Of a stretch of 64,000 nucleotides of DNA, positions 38,907 to 48,339 are shown piece by piece (positions within the stretch are counted from its first letter, which is position 1; each line of letters opens with the position of its first letter). The stretch spans positions 124,001-188,000 of the forward strand of contig NZ_KB892846.1 of the NCBI RefSeq assembly GCF_000373965.1, given 5' to 3'. This DNA comes from Uliginosibacterium gangwonense DSM 18521. Its GTDB lineage: Bacteria; Pseudomonadota; Gammaproteobacteria; Burkholderiales; Rhodocyclaceae. A program made the position numbers and the translations under genes. The notes beneath the pieces are model-generated. The model was not told the origin of the DNA. It saw nothing but the letters and a program-made list of their open reading frames with translations, and made no database searches.

Positions 38907-40241
38907 TCAACGCACCGCAATGCCTGTTGGATAGGTGCCATTGCTACTGATGCTGGCCGTGCTCAACGCCGTCAATGCACCCGCCGAACCCACGCTGAAT
39001 TGCGAGATGGTCGAGGCCGTGTAGTTGCTTGTATAGACGTACTTTCCATCCGGGCTGATTGCCAAAGCAACAGGCCCATTGCCGGTTGCAACACTTGAGG
39101 TGGACATTGCGGTCAGCGCCCCGCTACTGATAAGGTACTGGCTGACTGTACTCGAACCACCATTGGTGACATATGCATATTTACCGTTTGAGCTGAGCAC
39201 GATGCCATTTGGACTCGTTCCGGCGATCACACTGCTTGGCGACATGACAGACAAAAGACCTGTGCTGCCAATTTTCAGTTGTGCCACTTTGTTGCTACCG
39301 AGCAGGGCAACATACAGGTAACTGCTGTTTTGATCGATTGCTAACGCCTGCGGGCCAGTTCCGATTGAGGACACATCAAACGTGGCAGTGCTCAAGGCTG
39401 TCAAGGCGCCATTGCTGCCCACACTGTACTGCGAAATGGTGTTCGCACTCGAATTGATTACGTATGCATACTTCCCATTAGGCGCCACAACCATGCCATT
39501 AGGATTGACACCCGCAGTCACCGTTGCCGGTGACATTGCGGCAGGCAAGCCGTCCGTACCGATTGTAAACTGCGATACAGTCACCGCACTGTAGTCTGCA
39601 GAATACAGATATGAATTACCGGGGCTGATTGCCAGCGCATAGCTATTGCTGGCGCCATTGACTGAACCGAGGGAACTCAAACCCGCGCTGGATACACTAT
39701 AGGCGGCAATTGCCTTGTTGTTGCCATGTGCCACGTAGGCATACTTGCCGTCGCTGGTCAGCATGATGGTAGAGGGCTGGTAGCTTGTACTGATCGTAGC
39801 CGTTGACAATGGCACCAGCAGCCCAGAGCCAGATGTTACGCTGAACTGCCCGATGCTGGAGCTGGAGCCATTGGTGACATATGCCATATAGCCACGGCAG
39901 CTGACCGCCACGTTGGATACAGTGGCCGCCAGGGTCCCCGAACCATTGCTTACCGAGCAGGTTTGCCCATCGGGTTGAGTTGCTACTTTGATTGCATAAC
40001 TACCGCTGGTAGAACCAAAACTGAAGCTGCTGGCCCCGGAACCCAGTGCCAACGTACTGCTGCCGTTTGAGATGACCAGGCCATCGGTGGTCAGCCCCGA
40101 AACGGTGCCGCTGAGCACATAGGATTCTGTTGTGCTGTTCGAACTGCTGCTTGAGCCCCCGCCGCCGCAGGCAACCATGACAAACGGTAATACAACCCCA
40201 GCACACGTTTTAGCTAATGTATTGAACTGCATGGATCTCAT
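38907..40241 (-). CDS. Beta-propeller lipoprotein (YVTN-repeat, lactonase-like)
   Basis: The 444-residue protein has a signal peptide ending VMVACGGGG (lipobox), a Ser-rich linker and an N-terminal Ig-like segment (YVLSGTVSGLTTDGLVISNGS) with two Cys near residues 94 and 114. From about 117 it has repeated units of about 47 residues built around 'SxxGKYAYVxNxxSxTISQYxV', typical of YVTN/6-phosphogluconolactonase-type propellers; six or seven blades are visible. Such proteins are surface or periplasmic and often unassigned. It is convergent with the amylase. Confidence 0.8.
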   Translation of the reverse strand: MRSMQFNTLAKTCAGVVLPFVMVACGGGGSSSSSNSTTESYVLSGTVSGLTTDGLVISNGSSTLALGSGASSFSFGSTSGSYAIKVATQPDGQTCSVSNGSGTLAATVSNVAVSCRGYMAYVTNGSSSSIGQFSVTSGSGLLVPLSTATISTSYQPSTIMLTSDGKYAYVAHGNNKAIAAYSVSSAGLSSLGSVNGASNSYALAISPGNSYLYSADYSAVTVSQFTIGTDGLPAAMSPATVTAGVNPNGMVVAPNGKYAYVINSSANTISQYSVGSNGALTALSTATFDVSSIGTGPQALAIDQNSSYLYVALLGSNKVAQLKIGSTGLLSVMSPSSVIAGTSPNGIVLSSNGKYAYVTNGGSSTVSQYLISSGALTAMSTSSVATGNGPVALAISPDGKYVYTSNYTASTISQFSVGSAGALTALSTASISSNGTYPTGIAVR

Positions 40242-40623
40242 ATGCTCCCAAAAGATTCACGAATACGCGCATGCGCCACACATCCATGGCAGCAAACCCG
40301 ATCGCGGTGCCTGCACACAGCATTGTCTCTACACCATCCGGCCCGAAACAGACTGCGCTGGCATTGTTTTTTTACGTCCATTTACCGCTTTTGACAGACA
40401 ATCAAATCAATTCACATGAATTACGCGCTGTAGATGTGCGCGCCGCATCGTCATCCACCACATTTGTAAGCTCACCCGTGTAAATATGGCGCCAGAGGCA
40501 TGCGATATCGACCCGCTTCAGCGTACTTGAGATTGCAATACCTGATGGCGTAATATGAGGAACATACCTGCCCGTATTTATCCCTTGCACTTGCAAGGTT
40601 TAGTCTACAATCGGGAGCACAGC
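40242..40623. other. Intergenic region
   Basis: This stretch has no supported gene. It should contain the divergent promoters for the propeller lipoprotein and the acidic protein. TTGACA lies at 40391-40396, without a good -10. Confidence 0.4.
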
Positions 40624-41028
40624 ATGAGCTTGGCAATCTATCCGGTATTTGAGCAGCCTCTGGAAACAGATGAATTCGATCCTGGCCTGGGCGAAGCGCT
40701 GGCCGCAAACATCGAAGTGCTGGAAGAAATTGCGGATGACGCCGATTTGGTCTCCCTCTCGGTGCTTGCCGACAGCCGGGAGGTTCCCGTCGATTTTGAT
40801 GGCGATTCTGATGAACTCATTGATTTGCTCGGCCCAAGTACCGAGTGGAACGATGCGGGAGAAGGCCTGATCGTGGTGCTCGCCCTGCTCAATCACCTCA
40901 AGACCACGCCTGACGCAGCAGCCGAACTTTCCGGCGGCGAAGGCGTCATAGAGGAGTTGGAGGAACTCGCCCGCATCCTCCAGGCAGCAGACGCCGAAGG
41001 GGTTCGTTTCCGGTTGGAGATTGGCTAG
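40624..41028 (+). CDS. Acidic hypothetical protein
   Basis: The 134-residue cytoplasmic protein begins MSLAIYPVFEQPLETDEFD and is very acidic. It has a helical middle (GLIVVLALLNHLKTTPDAAA) and ends in an amphipathic helix. GGAG lies 7 bases before ATG 40624. I do not recognise a family with confidence; acidic single-domain proteins of this size include many immunity proteins and unassigned DUFs. No neighbour suggests a function. Confidence 0.6.
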   Translation: MSLAIYPVFEQPLETDEFDPGLGEALAANIEVLEEIADDADLVSLSVLADSREVPVDFDGDSDELIDLLGPSTEWNDAGEGLIVVLALLNHLKTTPDAAAELSGGEGVIEELEELARILQAADAEGVRFRLEIG

Positions 41029-41149
41029 GGTCTGCATGGCATCAAACCTTGATGCCCAGGCACTGACAACCACAAGGTCGATCAGTCTAGGCGCCCCTTG
41101 GTATTCTCAGCTGTTATATGATGGACCACTGTTTTAGCCCGTACTGATC

Positions 41150-41584
41150 ATGAACTCCAGCAACAACTGGGCCTACTGGGCCCTGCTTTCAGCCGTTTTT
41201 GCGGCGCTGACGGCCATTTTTGCCAAAATCGGCATCCGAGGAGTGGATTCGGATCTGGCCACCTTGATTCGCACCTCGATCATCATCATCATCCTTTCTG
41301 CCTTCGTGTGGTTGACGGGCAAGTGGAGCAACCCATTTGAGCTCTCGGGGAAGACCTGGCTCTTCCTGGGCCTATCGGGGCTGGCTACTGGGGCCTCCTG
41401 GGTCTGCTATTTCCGTGCCCTGCAGGCGGGAGATGCATCCAAGGTTGCCCCCATCGACAAACTCAGCCTTGTGCTGGTAGCCATCTTCGCGGTCATTTTC
41501 CTCGGCGAACGGCCCAGCCTGCGAGACTGGAGCGGTATTGCCATGGTGGCAGCAGGAGTGCTGGTGCTGGCCTTCAAGCGCTGA
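41150..41584 (+). CDS. Single-domain EamA-family membrane protein
   Basis: The 144-residue protein has about five hydrophobic helices and the EamA pattern: AYWALLSAVFAALTAIFAKIG, LFLGLSGLATGASWVCYFRALQ, and KLSLVLVAIFAVIFLGERPS near the end. Full-length EamA transporters carry two such domains; this half-size form may dimerise. The substrate is unknown. Confidence 0.85.
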   Translation: MNSSNNWAYWALLSAVFAALTAIFAKIGIRGVDSDLATLIRTSIIIIILSAFVWLTGKWSNPFELSGKTWLFLGLSGLATGASWVCYFRALQAGDASKVAPIDKLSLVLVAIFAVIFLGERPSLRDWSGIAMVAAGVLVLAFKR

Positions 41585-41689
41585 ACCCCGTTGCTGGCGA
41601 TACGGGGATGTCATCTTTTTGACCACCCATGCGTTATGATGCGGATAACAGTATCTAGACCAGCCTGCATCGGGGAATCCCTTTACAAG

Positions 41690-42565
41690 ATGAAAGTATT
41701 CAGCGCTCTACTCCTGGCCCTGGCGGTTGCCATCGCGCCCCTCCAGTCGGTCGACGCCAAAAGCAGTCGGTCTTCCAGTTATTCTTCTTCGAGCAGATCG
41801 TCCTCCAGCGGCTTTGGCAGCCGCTCGAGCAGTAGCAGCTCTAGGGGCAGCACCTCATCCTCATTTGGCAGCTTTGGCAGCGGCTCCTCAAGCAAAAGCA
41901 CCAGCAGCCCAAGCGGTAGCAGCGCAGCCAAAAGCAGCTCATCTTCTTCCTTCGGCAGTTTTGGCAGCAAACCCAGCAAGAGCGCGCCTCAACCCCAGCC
42001 CCAAACCCAATCTGCGCAAACAAGTGCACTGGGCAGCGCTTTGGGGCGCTCTGCCGCCAATTCCAACGCGATACGCAGCCAACAGAACCTGAGCAACAAG
42101 ACCCCCAGCTCAGGCACTCCGGCACTCAACACCCCCACCCCTGGCGGTGCTGCACCTGCGACGCCCCCACCCGTTATTACGCAAACCCAGAATCCTGGAG
42201 CGGGCTATAACCCTTCCATGCAGCAACAACCGAATTATCAGACCTACAACCACAACAATAACGGCTCATCGTTCTGGTCCAACGCCTTCTGGTTCATGCT
42301 GGGGCGCTCTACAGCATCCCATGCTTCACCCAGCCCCACTACCACCGGTACAGGTGGTGCAGATGGCAGCGCCGTCGCCACTTCAGCAGGGGGGGCGGGC
42401 GAAGCCACTCCGTTCTGGGCCAAGCTGCTGGCATTCATCACCATGGTTGTTTTTGCTGTCATCGTCTTTAAAATCACCAGAGCCATCTGGCGTACCCTCT
42501 TCTCTCGCAGCCCCAAGGCTGCCGATGCGGGCAACGGCGTCCAATCCAACTATTCATTGAAGTGA
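41690..42565 (+). CDS. Ser-rich membrane protein of the DUF2491/PspA cluster
   Basis: The 291-residue protein has a signal peptide cleaved near VDA (residue 23), about 80 residues of Ser/Gly-rich low-complexity sequence with repeats of SSFGSFGS, a Pro/Asn/Gln linker, and one membrane helix near 245-267 (LLAFITMVVFAVIVFKITRAIW). The disordered periplasmic region and single helix suggest an envelope scaffold. It starts an apparent operon with the DUF2491 and PspA genes. Confidence 0.7.
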   Translation: MKVFSALLLALAVAIAPLQSVDAKSSRSSSYSSSSRSSSSGFGSRSSSSSSRGSTSSSFGSFGSGSSSKSTSSPSGSSAAKSSSSSSFGSFGSKPSKSAPQPQPQTQSAQTSALGSALGRSAANSNAIRSQQNLSNKTPSSGTPALNTPTPGGAAPATPPPVITQTQNPGAGYNPSMQQQPNYQTYNHNNNGSSFWSNAFWFMLGRSTASHASPSPTTTGTGGADGSAVATSAGGAGEATPFWAKLLAFITMVVFAVIVFKITRAIWRTLFSRSPKAADAGNGVQSNYSLK

Positions 42566-42578
42566 GGCAAGATCGGGC

Positions 42579-43379
42579 ATGGGCTGGTTCAATCTAGGCA
42601 AACGCATTCTGGAAAAACAGGCTGCAGTACGCGAACAGGAAGCACAGGCCAAGGCGATATCCCGCTTGGCAACGCAAGACGAAGGACTCCCCCTGGGGCT
42701 GAGCATCGGCAGCATGTTTGGCATTCCGCGCGCGGATTTCGCCGTCCTCCAGGGGGGGCTGATCACCACGCCGCCTGCAGCGGAGTTCCCGGTTATCAGC
42801 ATCAGCCGCGTCAAGCTGGAAGACAACCCGGATCTGCCCATCTACCGGTTCTACACCGATGTGGGGCGTGATCGTCTGGGTCAGGGTGAAGCCTTTCTGC
42901 AAGTCTTCGGCGCTGCGGGGGCCATCGAAGAGATCGGCTATTACCAATTCCTCTATCGCCTGATTCCCCAAACGGAAGAAGAACAACGCCTCTACATGGG
43001 TGAAGGCTATGGCCTGGGTGAAACCGACTACTACCTAAGTGCAGACCAGTTGGCTGCCCTCGGCATCCCTTCCGCACGCATTGAAGAAGCCCTGGCTGGC
43101 GAGGATTGCCTGCACTACACCCGTGATGTGCCGGGTGGGGACTATATCAGCCCTTTTTGCGCCACGGAAACACGCCTGGATGACCAGGCCGGTGTATCCG
43201 GGCTGCGCCAGGAAATCCGCTTCATGCCCTACGTGCGTACCCTTCCGGATGGCAACAAAGAGCACCTGCTGATTTCATTCGAGATACTTGAGTCCCTTGA
43301 TGGCGCACGCAAACAGCAGATTCATGTCGACTTCATGATCGGCCTGACCATCGACCCACTCAGACTGAAAACATACTGA
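42579..43379 (+). CDS. DUF2491 family protein (YjfK-like)
   Basis: The 266-residue cytoplasmic protein begins MGWFNLGKRILEKQ and has the DUF2491 pattern with LPLGLSIGSMFGIPRADFAVLQG near 33, YRFYTDVGRDRLGQGEAFLQVF, and YYLSADQLAALGIP. In E. coli the homologue yjfK lies next to yjfJ, a PspA-like gene, as here. The function is unknown; a role in envelope stress is inferred from partners. Confidence 0.85.
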   Translation: MGWFNLGKRILEKQAAVREQEAQAKAISRLATQDEGLPLGLSIGSMFGIPRADFAVLQGGLITTPPAAEFPVISISRVKLEDNPDLPIYRFYTDVGRDRLGQGEAFLQVFGAAGAIEEIGYYQFLYRLIPQTEEEQRLYMGEGYGLGETDYYLSADQLAALGIPSARIEEALAGEDCLHYTRDVPGGDYISPFCATETRLDDQAGVSGLRQEIRFMPYVRTLPDGNKEHLLISFEILESLDGARKQQIHVDFMIGLTIDPLRLKTY

Positions 43380-43445
43380 CAACGCCCATCTGCAAGGGCA
43401 CCACAGACACCACTCTATACAGCATCACAACAGGAGCACATATCT

Positions 43446-44210
43446 ATGGCAAACGGCTGGAAACTCTCGATGGCGTTGATCGCCAAGCATTTTGGCAAAC
43501 TGGGTGACTCCATTTCGGAAGCACTTGCGTCCTTCGACCCCGAAACCGCCACCGAAGTTGACCGTGAAAACCTCCAGGCCAAGATGCGCGAGATTGCGCT
43601 CAAGCTTGCAGGCGCCCGTCAGTCCTTCACCAAGGAGCAGGACGAATTCAACAAGCTGGCCGCGCTGATCGTCAAAGATGAGAAGGCGGCGGAGATCCTG
43701 ATCGCCAAGTTCGAGCGCGGGGAAATCGACGAACAGACCCTCAACGAATTCGCCGACAACCTGGAAGCCGAGCGTCAGCAACTTCCGATTGAGGAAGCCG
43801 AAGCCAAGGAGGCCAAGGAGCTGGTCGACACGCTTGAAGACATCCTCAAAACCATTGAGCAGAAGCTCAACGACTTCGACCGCAAGGCCAAGGAAGCCAT
43901 CCGCGCCATTGCCATGGCCAAGGCGGAAGAAGAACGCCAGAAACTGCGCCTGGAACAACAGGAAGAGGTGCGTGCCCTCCAATCTGGCGCAGCCGACCAC
44001 TCCTCTGCACTGAATGCGCTGGCCAACAAGGCTGCCCAACTCCGTACCCAGGCAGAGGCCAGCCGCATCGTGGCCGACATCGGCCAAAAGCCGATTGATC
44101 GCTCCAATGCAGTGGAAGAAGCCCGCAAGATCGCCGCCGGGGATCTGCCAGAAGCCAAGGAATCCGCCGCAGACCGCCTGCGCCGCCTCACCTCCAAACC
44201 GGCTGTCTGA
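43446..44210 (+). CDS. PspA/IM30 family protein (YjfJ-like)
   Basis: The 254-residue protein is almost entirely coiled coil (ENLQAKMREIALKLAGARQSFTKEQDEFNKL split across residues about 40-70, then LEDILKTIEQKLNDF). It has the PspA/YjfJ size and heptad pattern. Family proteins bind stressed inner membranes and remodel them. It closes the 41690-44210 cluster, ahead of a strong terminator. Confidence 0.8.
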   Translation: MANGWKLSMALIAKHFGKLGDSISEALASFDPETATEVDRENLQAKMREIALKLAGARQSFTKEQDEFNKLAALIVKDEKAAEILIAKFERGEIDEQTLNEFADNLEAERQQLPIEEAEAKEAKELVDTLEDILKTIEQKLNDFDRKAKEAIRAIAMAKAEEERQKLRLEQQEEVRALQSGAADHSSALNALANKAAQLRTQAEASRIVADIGQKPIDRSNAVEEARKIAAGDLPEAKESAADRLRRLTSKPAV

Positions 44211-44233
44211 GCGCCTCTCAGCCCGTAGACTGC

Positions 44234-44257
44234 AAAAGCCCCGTCACAGGGGCTTTT
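44234..44257 (+). terminator. Rho-independent terminator of the PspA cluster
   Basis: AAAAGCCCC pairs with GGGGCTTTT around GTCACA. It ends in a short T-run. Confidence 0.8.
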
Positions 44258-44288
44258 GTCATTGTCTGGGCGGCACACACGCCCAACA

Positions 44289-45263
44289 TCACCTGGGCAG
44301 CACGTCCTGCAGTAACCACGCAGTGCCCGCCGTCTTGATCATGTTGTACTGAATGCGGCGAACCTCACCGCTGCTATCGGACATATACACCACCTCAAAA
44401 TTCAACTCCCCCCGCGCGGGCGCAGCCCAGCCCACAATACGGTTCACGGGTACGCAGCTATTCTTGGCGTGATGCGCCAGCGCCATCGGACGGCTGACCG
44501 AGCCCTGAGCCCAGGTGGAGACGCCCGGCGCTTCAAATGCCCGCAAGGGATAGCTTGCCTGATTGTTTTCCCCTGGCAGGAAATACCAGCATCCATGCAA
44601 TTCAATGATCTGGGTAATGAGCGGCGCAGCTTCCTTGATTTCCCGGTCGATTGCCTCAATCCCGGTTTTCTTACCCACAGCCTCCCTGATGCGCTTGCGC
44701 TGACTGGCCGTTGGCTCAAGCACACTTGGGCGCCGCATCGCCACAGCCCCCTCCTGCGTGGTATTTACAGGGGTAATTTTTTCTGGATGTTCTTTCACAG
44801 CCTCCAGCAAGCGGCAGAACTCCTTCTGCACATCCTCGGTCAAGGGCAAAACCCCGCCCGGCGCGCTGTAGACCAGATCGACCTGTACCCCGGAAGGCGA
44901 GGACTTCCGAATATTCACATTCAGCACGCTGCCGCGCCCATCGTGCGAGGTGCCCCCTTTGTTGGCGCTGATCATGCCTACATCCCGATCCACACTGCTG
45001 ACCAGATAGCCGCCGTCGGACACCACAGGAAGCAGATCATCAAACGCGCCGCCCTGCGTCGTTCTCGGGAACTCGACGAAACTCCTGAACTGTCTGCCTG
45101 CCAGGAAATTCCCCTCAACACTGAAATGTCTGGCACAGGCCCGCAAATCCTCTGGCGAGGAAGCGGTAAAATCGAGTGAAGGCATCTGCAGGGAAGTGCA
45201 ACCCTGTATCCCGCCAACACACAGCACAGCCAAGCAATAGCGGCTTCGCATCCTGAACCCCAT
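44289..45263 (-). CDS. Hypothetical lipoprotein
   Basis: The 324-residue protein begins MGFRMRSRYCLAVLCVGGIQGC, a type II signal peptide with lipobox IQGC. The mature part includes a beta-rich segment (VNIRKSSPSGVQVDLVYSAPGG) and a C-terminal domain with HGCWYFLPGE and LNFEVVYMSDSSGEVRRIQYN. No family is recognised. ATG 45251 is an alternative start that keeps the signal peptide. Confidence 0.6.
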   Translation of the reverse strand: MGFRMRSRYCLAVLCVGGIQGCTSLQMPSLDFTASSPEDLRACARHFSVEGNFLAGRQFRSFVEFPRTTQGGAFDDLLPVVSDGGYLVSSVDRDVGMISANKGGTSHDGRGSVLNVNIRKSSPSGVQVDLVYSAPGGVLPLTEDVQKEFCRLLEAVKEHPEKITPVNTTQEGAVAMRRPSVLEPTASQRKRIREAVGKKTGIEAIDREIKEAAPLITQIIELHGCWYFLPGENNQASYPLRAFEAPGVSTWAQGSVSRPMALAHHAKNSCVPVNRIVGWAAPARGELNFEVVYMSDSSGEVRRIQYNMIKTAGTAWLLQDVLPR

Positions 45264-45483
45264 GTTCAAACGCAGGCCCAAGCGCCTGCCAGGAGTCTTC
45301 AGTATGCCACAGCCAATCTGTGCGTCAGCCCAGATAAACACGGCAAAACACAGGCTTACACGGATGATGAAAGGGTCGCCCTAGGCAGGAGATCAACCCC
45401 TCCACCAGCATGGCAGCATTTGAAGAATACAAGCAACCCGGGCTTCGCCCAAAAGCGCCGTATCGCCAACGATCAGCAGGTTA

Positions 45484-46011
45484 TTATGGGAAAAGCCGCT
45501 GCAAGAAACCGTCTGCCTCTGCCCTCATCCGAGGTGAAAACTCATCGCAAAGGGCCCCACCATCCTGCGACAGAGATATGCATACAACATGACAATCAGT
45601 CGGCCCCCATATGCGGGGATAAACGACCATGAAATCATCCCCGGCCCGATCCTTAAACGCTTCCACCGCACGCATCAATGGCAGATACACCATGTATTCG
45701 CCATAATTTTCGGAAAACTGCAAACAGCCGAACATCCAGGTCTCGGTCGCCTCGTCATACACGGATCGCGCCATCGCCCACCCATCATCCACCCAGGCAG
45801 CCAGCGCATCCTCCACCGTACCGGGTTGATGCCCCTCACTCACCTCTGCCAGCCATTGCTCCGACAAAGGCCCGCCATACACCTCCGCCTGCCCCAACCA
45901 AGGCATCCAGTCATTGAAGTGACTGGCCGCGACCGTCTGGCTTTTCAAAAAGCGCTCAAACGCATCCTTTGACAGATGTACGCGGACATAAAGGGAATTC
46001 GGTTCTGACAC
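45484..46011 (-). CDS. Hypothetical soluble protein
   Basis: From GTG 46011 the product is 175 residues, starting VSEPNSLYVRVHLSKDAFERFL. GAGGA 7 bases upstream decides this start over an earlier GTG. It is acidic and Trp-rich (FNDWMPWLG, AWVDDGWAMAR, TETWMFGCLQFSENYG). No family is recognised; the composition resembles immunity or anti-toxin-like DUF proteins of accessory regions, which is only a guess. It ends 244 bases after modA. Confidence 0.55.
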   Translation of the reverse strand: MSEPNSLYVRVHLSKDAFERFLKSQTVAASHFNDWMPWLGQAEVYGGPLSEQWLAEVSEGHQPGTVEDALAAWVDDGWAMARSVYDEATETWMFGCLQFSENYGEYMVYLPLMRAVEAFKDRAGDDFMVVYPRIWGPTDCHVVCISLSQDGGALCDEFSPRMRAEADGFLQRLFP

Positions 46012-46254
46012 GATGCAATCCTCGCTCTGCCACCATTGATCAGTAGCACGGCGAACATCATGCCCCACACGCCATCACGATTTCAACGGCATACGACGGA
46101 CGGCCAACCCCCACCCACAACGCCAAGATCACATCGCTGGGTTTGCACACCACAAAAAATACATAATGCATAAACACCATCTACAGGATGGATCAAAAAT
46201 GACGGCCATACACAAACGTAAAATCCGCTATTTCCATCAAATCCAAACCAACAC

Positions 46255-47049
46255 TCAGCGACCTCCCACCACCTCGAATCCCCATTTTCCAAGAATAGCC
46301 TGCCCTGGTTCTGAGAGTACGAACAGCGCGAATTGGGCCGAAGCAGGAGCCTTATCCAACACCACCATCCCGTAATCCGCACTTTGAGCTAAAGCCGATG
46401 GCAGATCGACCACGCTCAATGCAACACCTTCTGAACGCGCAGCCTTGCCGGTCGTGCAATACGCAATAAACATATCCGCCTTGCCCGTTGCAAACATATA
46501 AGGCACTGCACTATGCCCTTCTGGAATCACCTCCGAATTCGGGCCACCCACCAGTTGTAGGGCCTTGGCCTTCAAGGCCTTGCCTGCTCCCGGTTGGAGA
46601 ACATCCGCTTTGTCGAAAATCTTCCAGGTATAGTCACCGGAGGGATCCGAACCAGGGGTGGAAGTTCCCAACTTTACGGCGGACGACAAGGCTTTTTCCA
46701 GCACGTTCTCAGTGCTCAGGCCGATCTCCGGCTTGGCCATGGCGCACAGGCGATTCCCTGTAAAGCGCACCACAAAATCCGCCCTGCCGGAACTGGCCAA
46801 CTTGCGGGGATGGTTCATGTCCGCAGACGCAAACACCCCGACGTGCTCACCCTTCTCGATGCGCTCACGCAACATCCCGGAAGGCCCGAACTCAGCCTTG
46901 ACCGCAATCCCCGTCTGTTTCGTATACGCCGCAGACACCTCACTGAGCGCCCCCTTCAAACTCCCGGCTGCATACAGACTCACATCCGCCCAAGCACCCT
47001 GCCCAAACGCCCCCAAACCCACCGCCAAAACCAGACCACGCCACATCAT
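46255..47049 (-). CDS. modA: Molybdate ABC transporter substrate-binding protein (orphan ModA-like)
   Basis: The 264-residue periplasmic protein has a signal peptide (MMWRGLVLAVGLGAFG, cleaved after GAWA). It follows the ModA fold: LYAAGSLKGALSEVSAAYTK, EFGPSGMLRERIEKG, VFASADMNHPRKL, TRFTGNRLC-like strand, and LGTSTPGSDPSGDYTWKIF near 135. A ModE-like operator lies just upstream. No modB or modC genes are adjacent; the downstream gene is unrelated. The ATG 47049 follows GGAGG by 4 bases. Confidence 0.85.
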   Translation of the reverse strand: MMWRGLVLAVGLGAFGQGAWADVSLYAAGSLKGALSEVSAAYTKQTGIAVKAEFGPSGMLRERIEKGEHVGVFASADMNHPRKLASSGRADFVVRFTGNRLCAMAKPEIGLSTENVLEKALSSAVKLGTSTPGSDPSGDYTWKIFDKADVLQPGAGKALKAKALQLVGGPNSEVIPEGHSAVPYMFATGKADMFIAYCTTGKAARSEGVALSVVDLPSALAQSADYGMVVLDKAPASAQFALFVLSEPGQAILGKWGFEVVGGR

Positions 47050-47092
47050 TGCACCTCCACTCATAACAGTGGACAAAGCTTACCTTTTTGAT

Positions 47093-47116
47093 CGCTATAT
47101 ACACAAGTATATAAAC
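47093..47116. promoter_or_regulatory. modA: ModE-type operator upstream of modA
   Basis: CGCTATATA-CACAAG-TATATAAAC is an inverted repeat with the geometry of ModE sites (CGxTATATA-N6-TATATAxxG). It lies 44 bases before the modA start and should be repressed by molybdate-bound ModE. Confidence 0.55.
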
Positions 47117-47502
47117 ATCCTTTCAGATTCACCGATGTAAGCCTCTGATGACTGAATCGGAGTAAGCCCAATTAAAGCGCTAACGATAAGTAAACTAGAG
47201 AATGCTTAAAGTATGATTTTGGCTCAAACGCATGTGCCGCAAGTCCCCCTACAAGGCTGACCTTTGGCGGCACATTATCAAGAAGGTTAATCACCACGGC
47301 AGCAAGATTCCGGCATGGGCAAGCCGAGCACTAAACTACCTGCAACGAATTGTTTGGGGGTTAAATAGTAATCTTAACGACAGCAACCAAAATTTAGCTA
47401 GACACCCTGACCAAAAGGCATCATCAGATAGCATGACCCTTGTCCTCTGGTTACTATCAGCGAAAATCAAAGTTGCATCCTACCATCTAATTCTTGAATG
47501 CT
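47117..47502. other. AT-rich intergenic region
   Basis: A frame of 96 codons at 47232-47522 begins MCRKSPYKADLWRHIIKKVN. It lacks a recognisable family and runs into the next gene, so it is doubtful. A hairpin pairs TGTGCCGC near 47231 with GCGGCACA near 47270. The rest shows nothing I can assign. Confidence 0.35.
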
Positions 47503-48339
47503 ATGACACCTCCCGAACTTGATGTAAAGACATGGCTCAGTTTTTCATCAATAGCAGCCGCTATTTCAGTATTCGGCACCTTAACCGGCCTCGTTCTCAA
47601 GGAACATCTTTTTACCCGTTCGTTCGAACGCTGGAAACAAAAGCAAACGTTGAATCAAATCTACCAGAAGTTTCGAGACCCACTGCTCTTGTCCGCTCGA
47701 GATCTCAGTTCTAGAACCGTGGAAATACTCAATCAATACCCTACGGTTTATCTCAATGAACATGTTCTTACATCCCATCCTCAAAAACAAATTAAAAACA
47801 ATATTTCAGATCCGTACTTTCAACGGTATAAACTCATTAGTACAGCGTATCGCCTAAGTGCACTGCTGTCGTGGGTTGAGTTATATCGCCAAGAAATCAC
47901 TTTTCTTCACCCCGGAAACAATAAGTCTGCAGAAACCCTAGAGAAAGCAGTGGAGAACATCCGTAGTGATTTAGCGGATGGGCAACTAAATAAGGCAGAC
48001 AATTGGGCTAACTGGAAGGATATACTCATTTTCCGAGAGGAGCTTAGGGCCATCGGTGAATCCCTCATAGAAACACGTGGTTCAAACCGCACGGTGATGG
48101 GGTACGGGCGCTATTGTGAACAACTGGAGGCCGATAGTGTAAATTCTGTACAGCAGTGGGCAACGCCAGTTTTTAACTTTTTCCTTGAACTAGAAGTGAG
48201 TGGAACAGATTTTCGTCATGTTCGACTCAAGCGTCTCCTGGTTCATGTTGTTGATCTGATGCGTTTATTAGATGACAAAAAAATAGATTGTTTTCTAGAG
48301 GAAAAATATCAGGAAATTTTTCATGAAGCGAACGCGTAA
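47503..48339 (+). CDS. AT-rich membrane-anchored hypothetical protein
   Basis: The 278-residue protein has one membrane helix near residues 12-34 (WLSFSSIAAAISVFGTLTGLVL) and a soluble helical domain of 240 residues. No family is recognised. It is visibly more AT-rich than the core genes, suggesting acquisition. Proteins of this layout (N-terminal helix plus helical body) occur in defence islands and in poorly known DUF families, but nothing here establishes that. ATG 47503 is used; TTG 47494 is an alternative. Confidence 0.65.
   Translation: MTPPELDVKTWLSFSSIAAAISVFGTLTGLVLKEHLFTRSFERWKQKQTLNQIYQKFRDPLLLSARDLSSRTVEILNQYPTVYLNEHVLTSHPQKQIKNNISDPYFQRYKLISTAYRLSALLSWVELYRQEITFLHPGNNKSAETLEKAVENIRSDLADGQLNKADNWANWKDILIFREELRAIGESLIETRGSNRTVMGYGRYCEQLEADSVNSVQQWATPVFNFFLELEVSGTDFRHVRLKRLLVHVVDLMRLLDDKKIDCFLEEKYQEIFHEANA

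Noticed and set aside
47232-47522. 96-codon frame before the AT-rich gene
   Set aside because: No recognisable family, lacks a clear ribosome site and overlaps the next start; could be a remnant.
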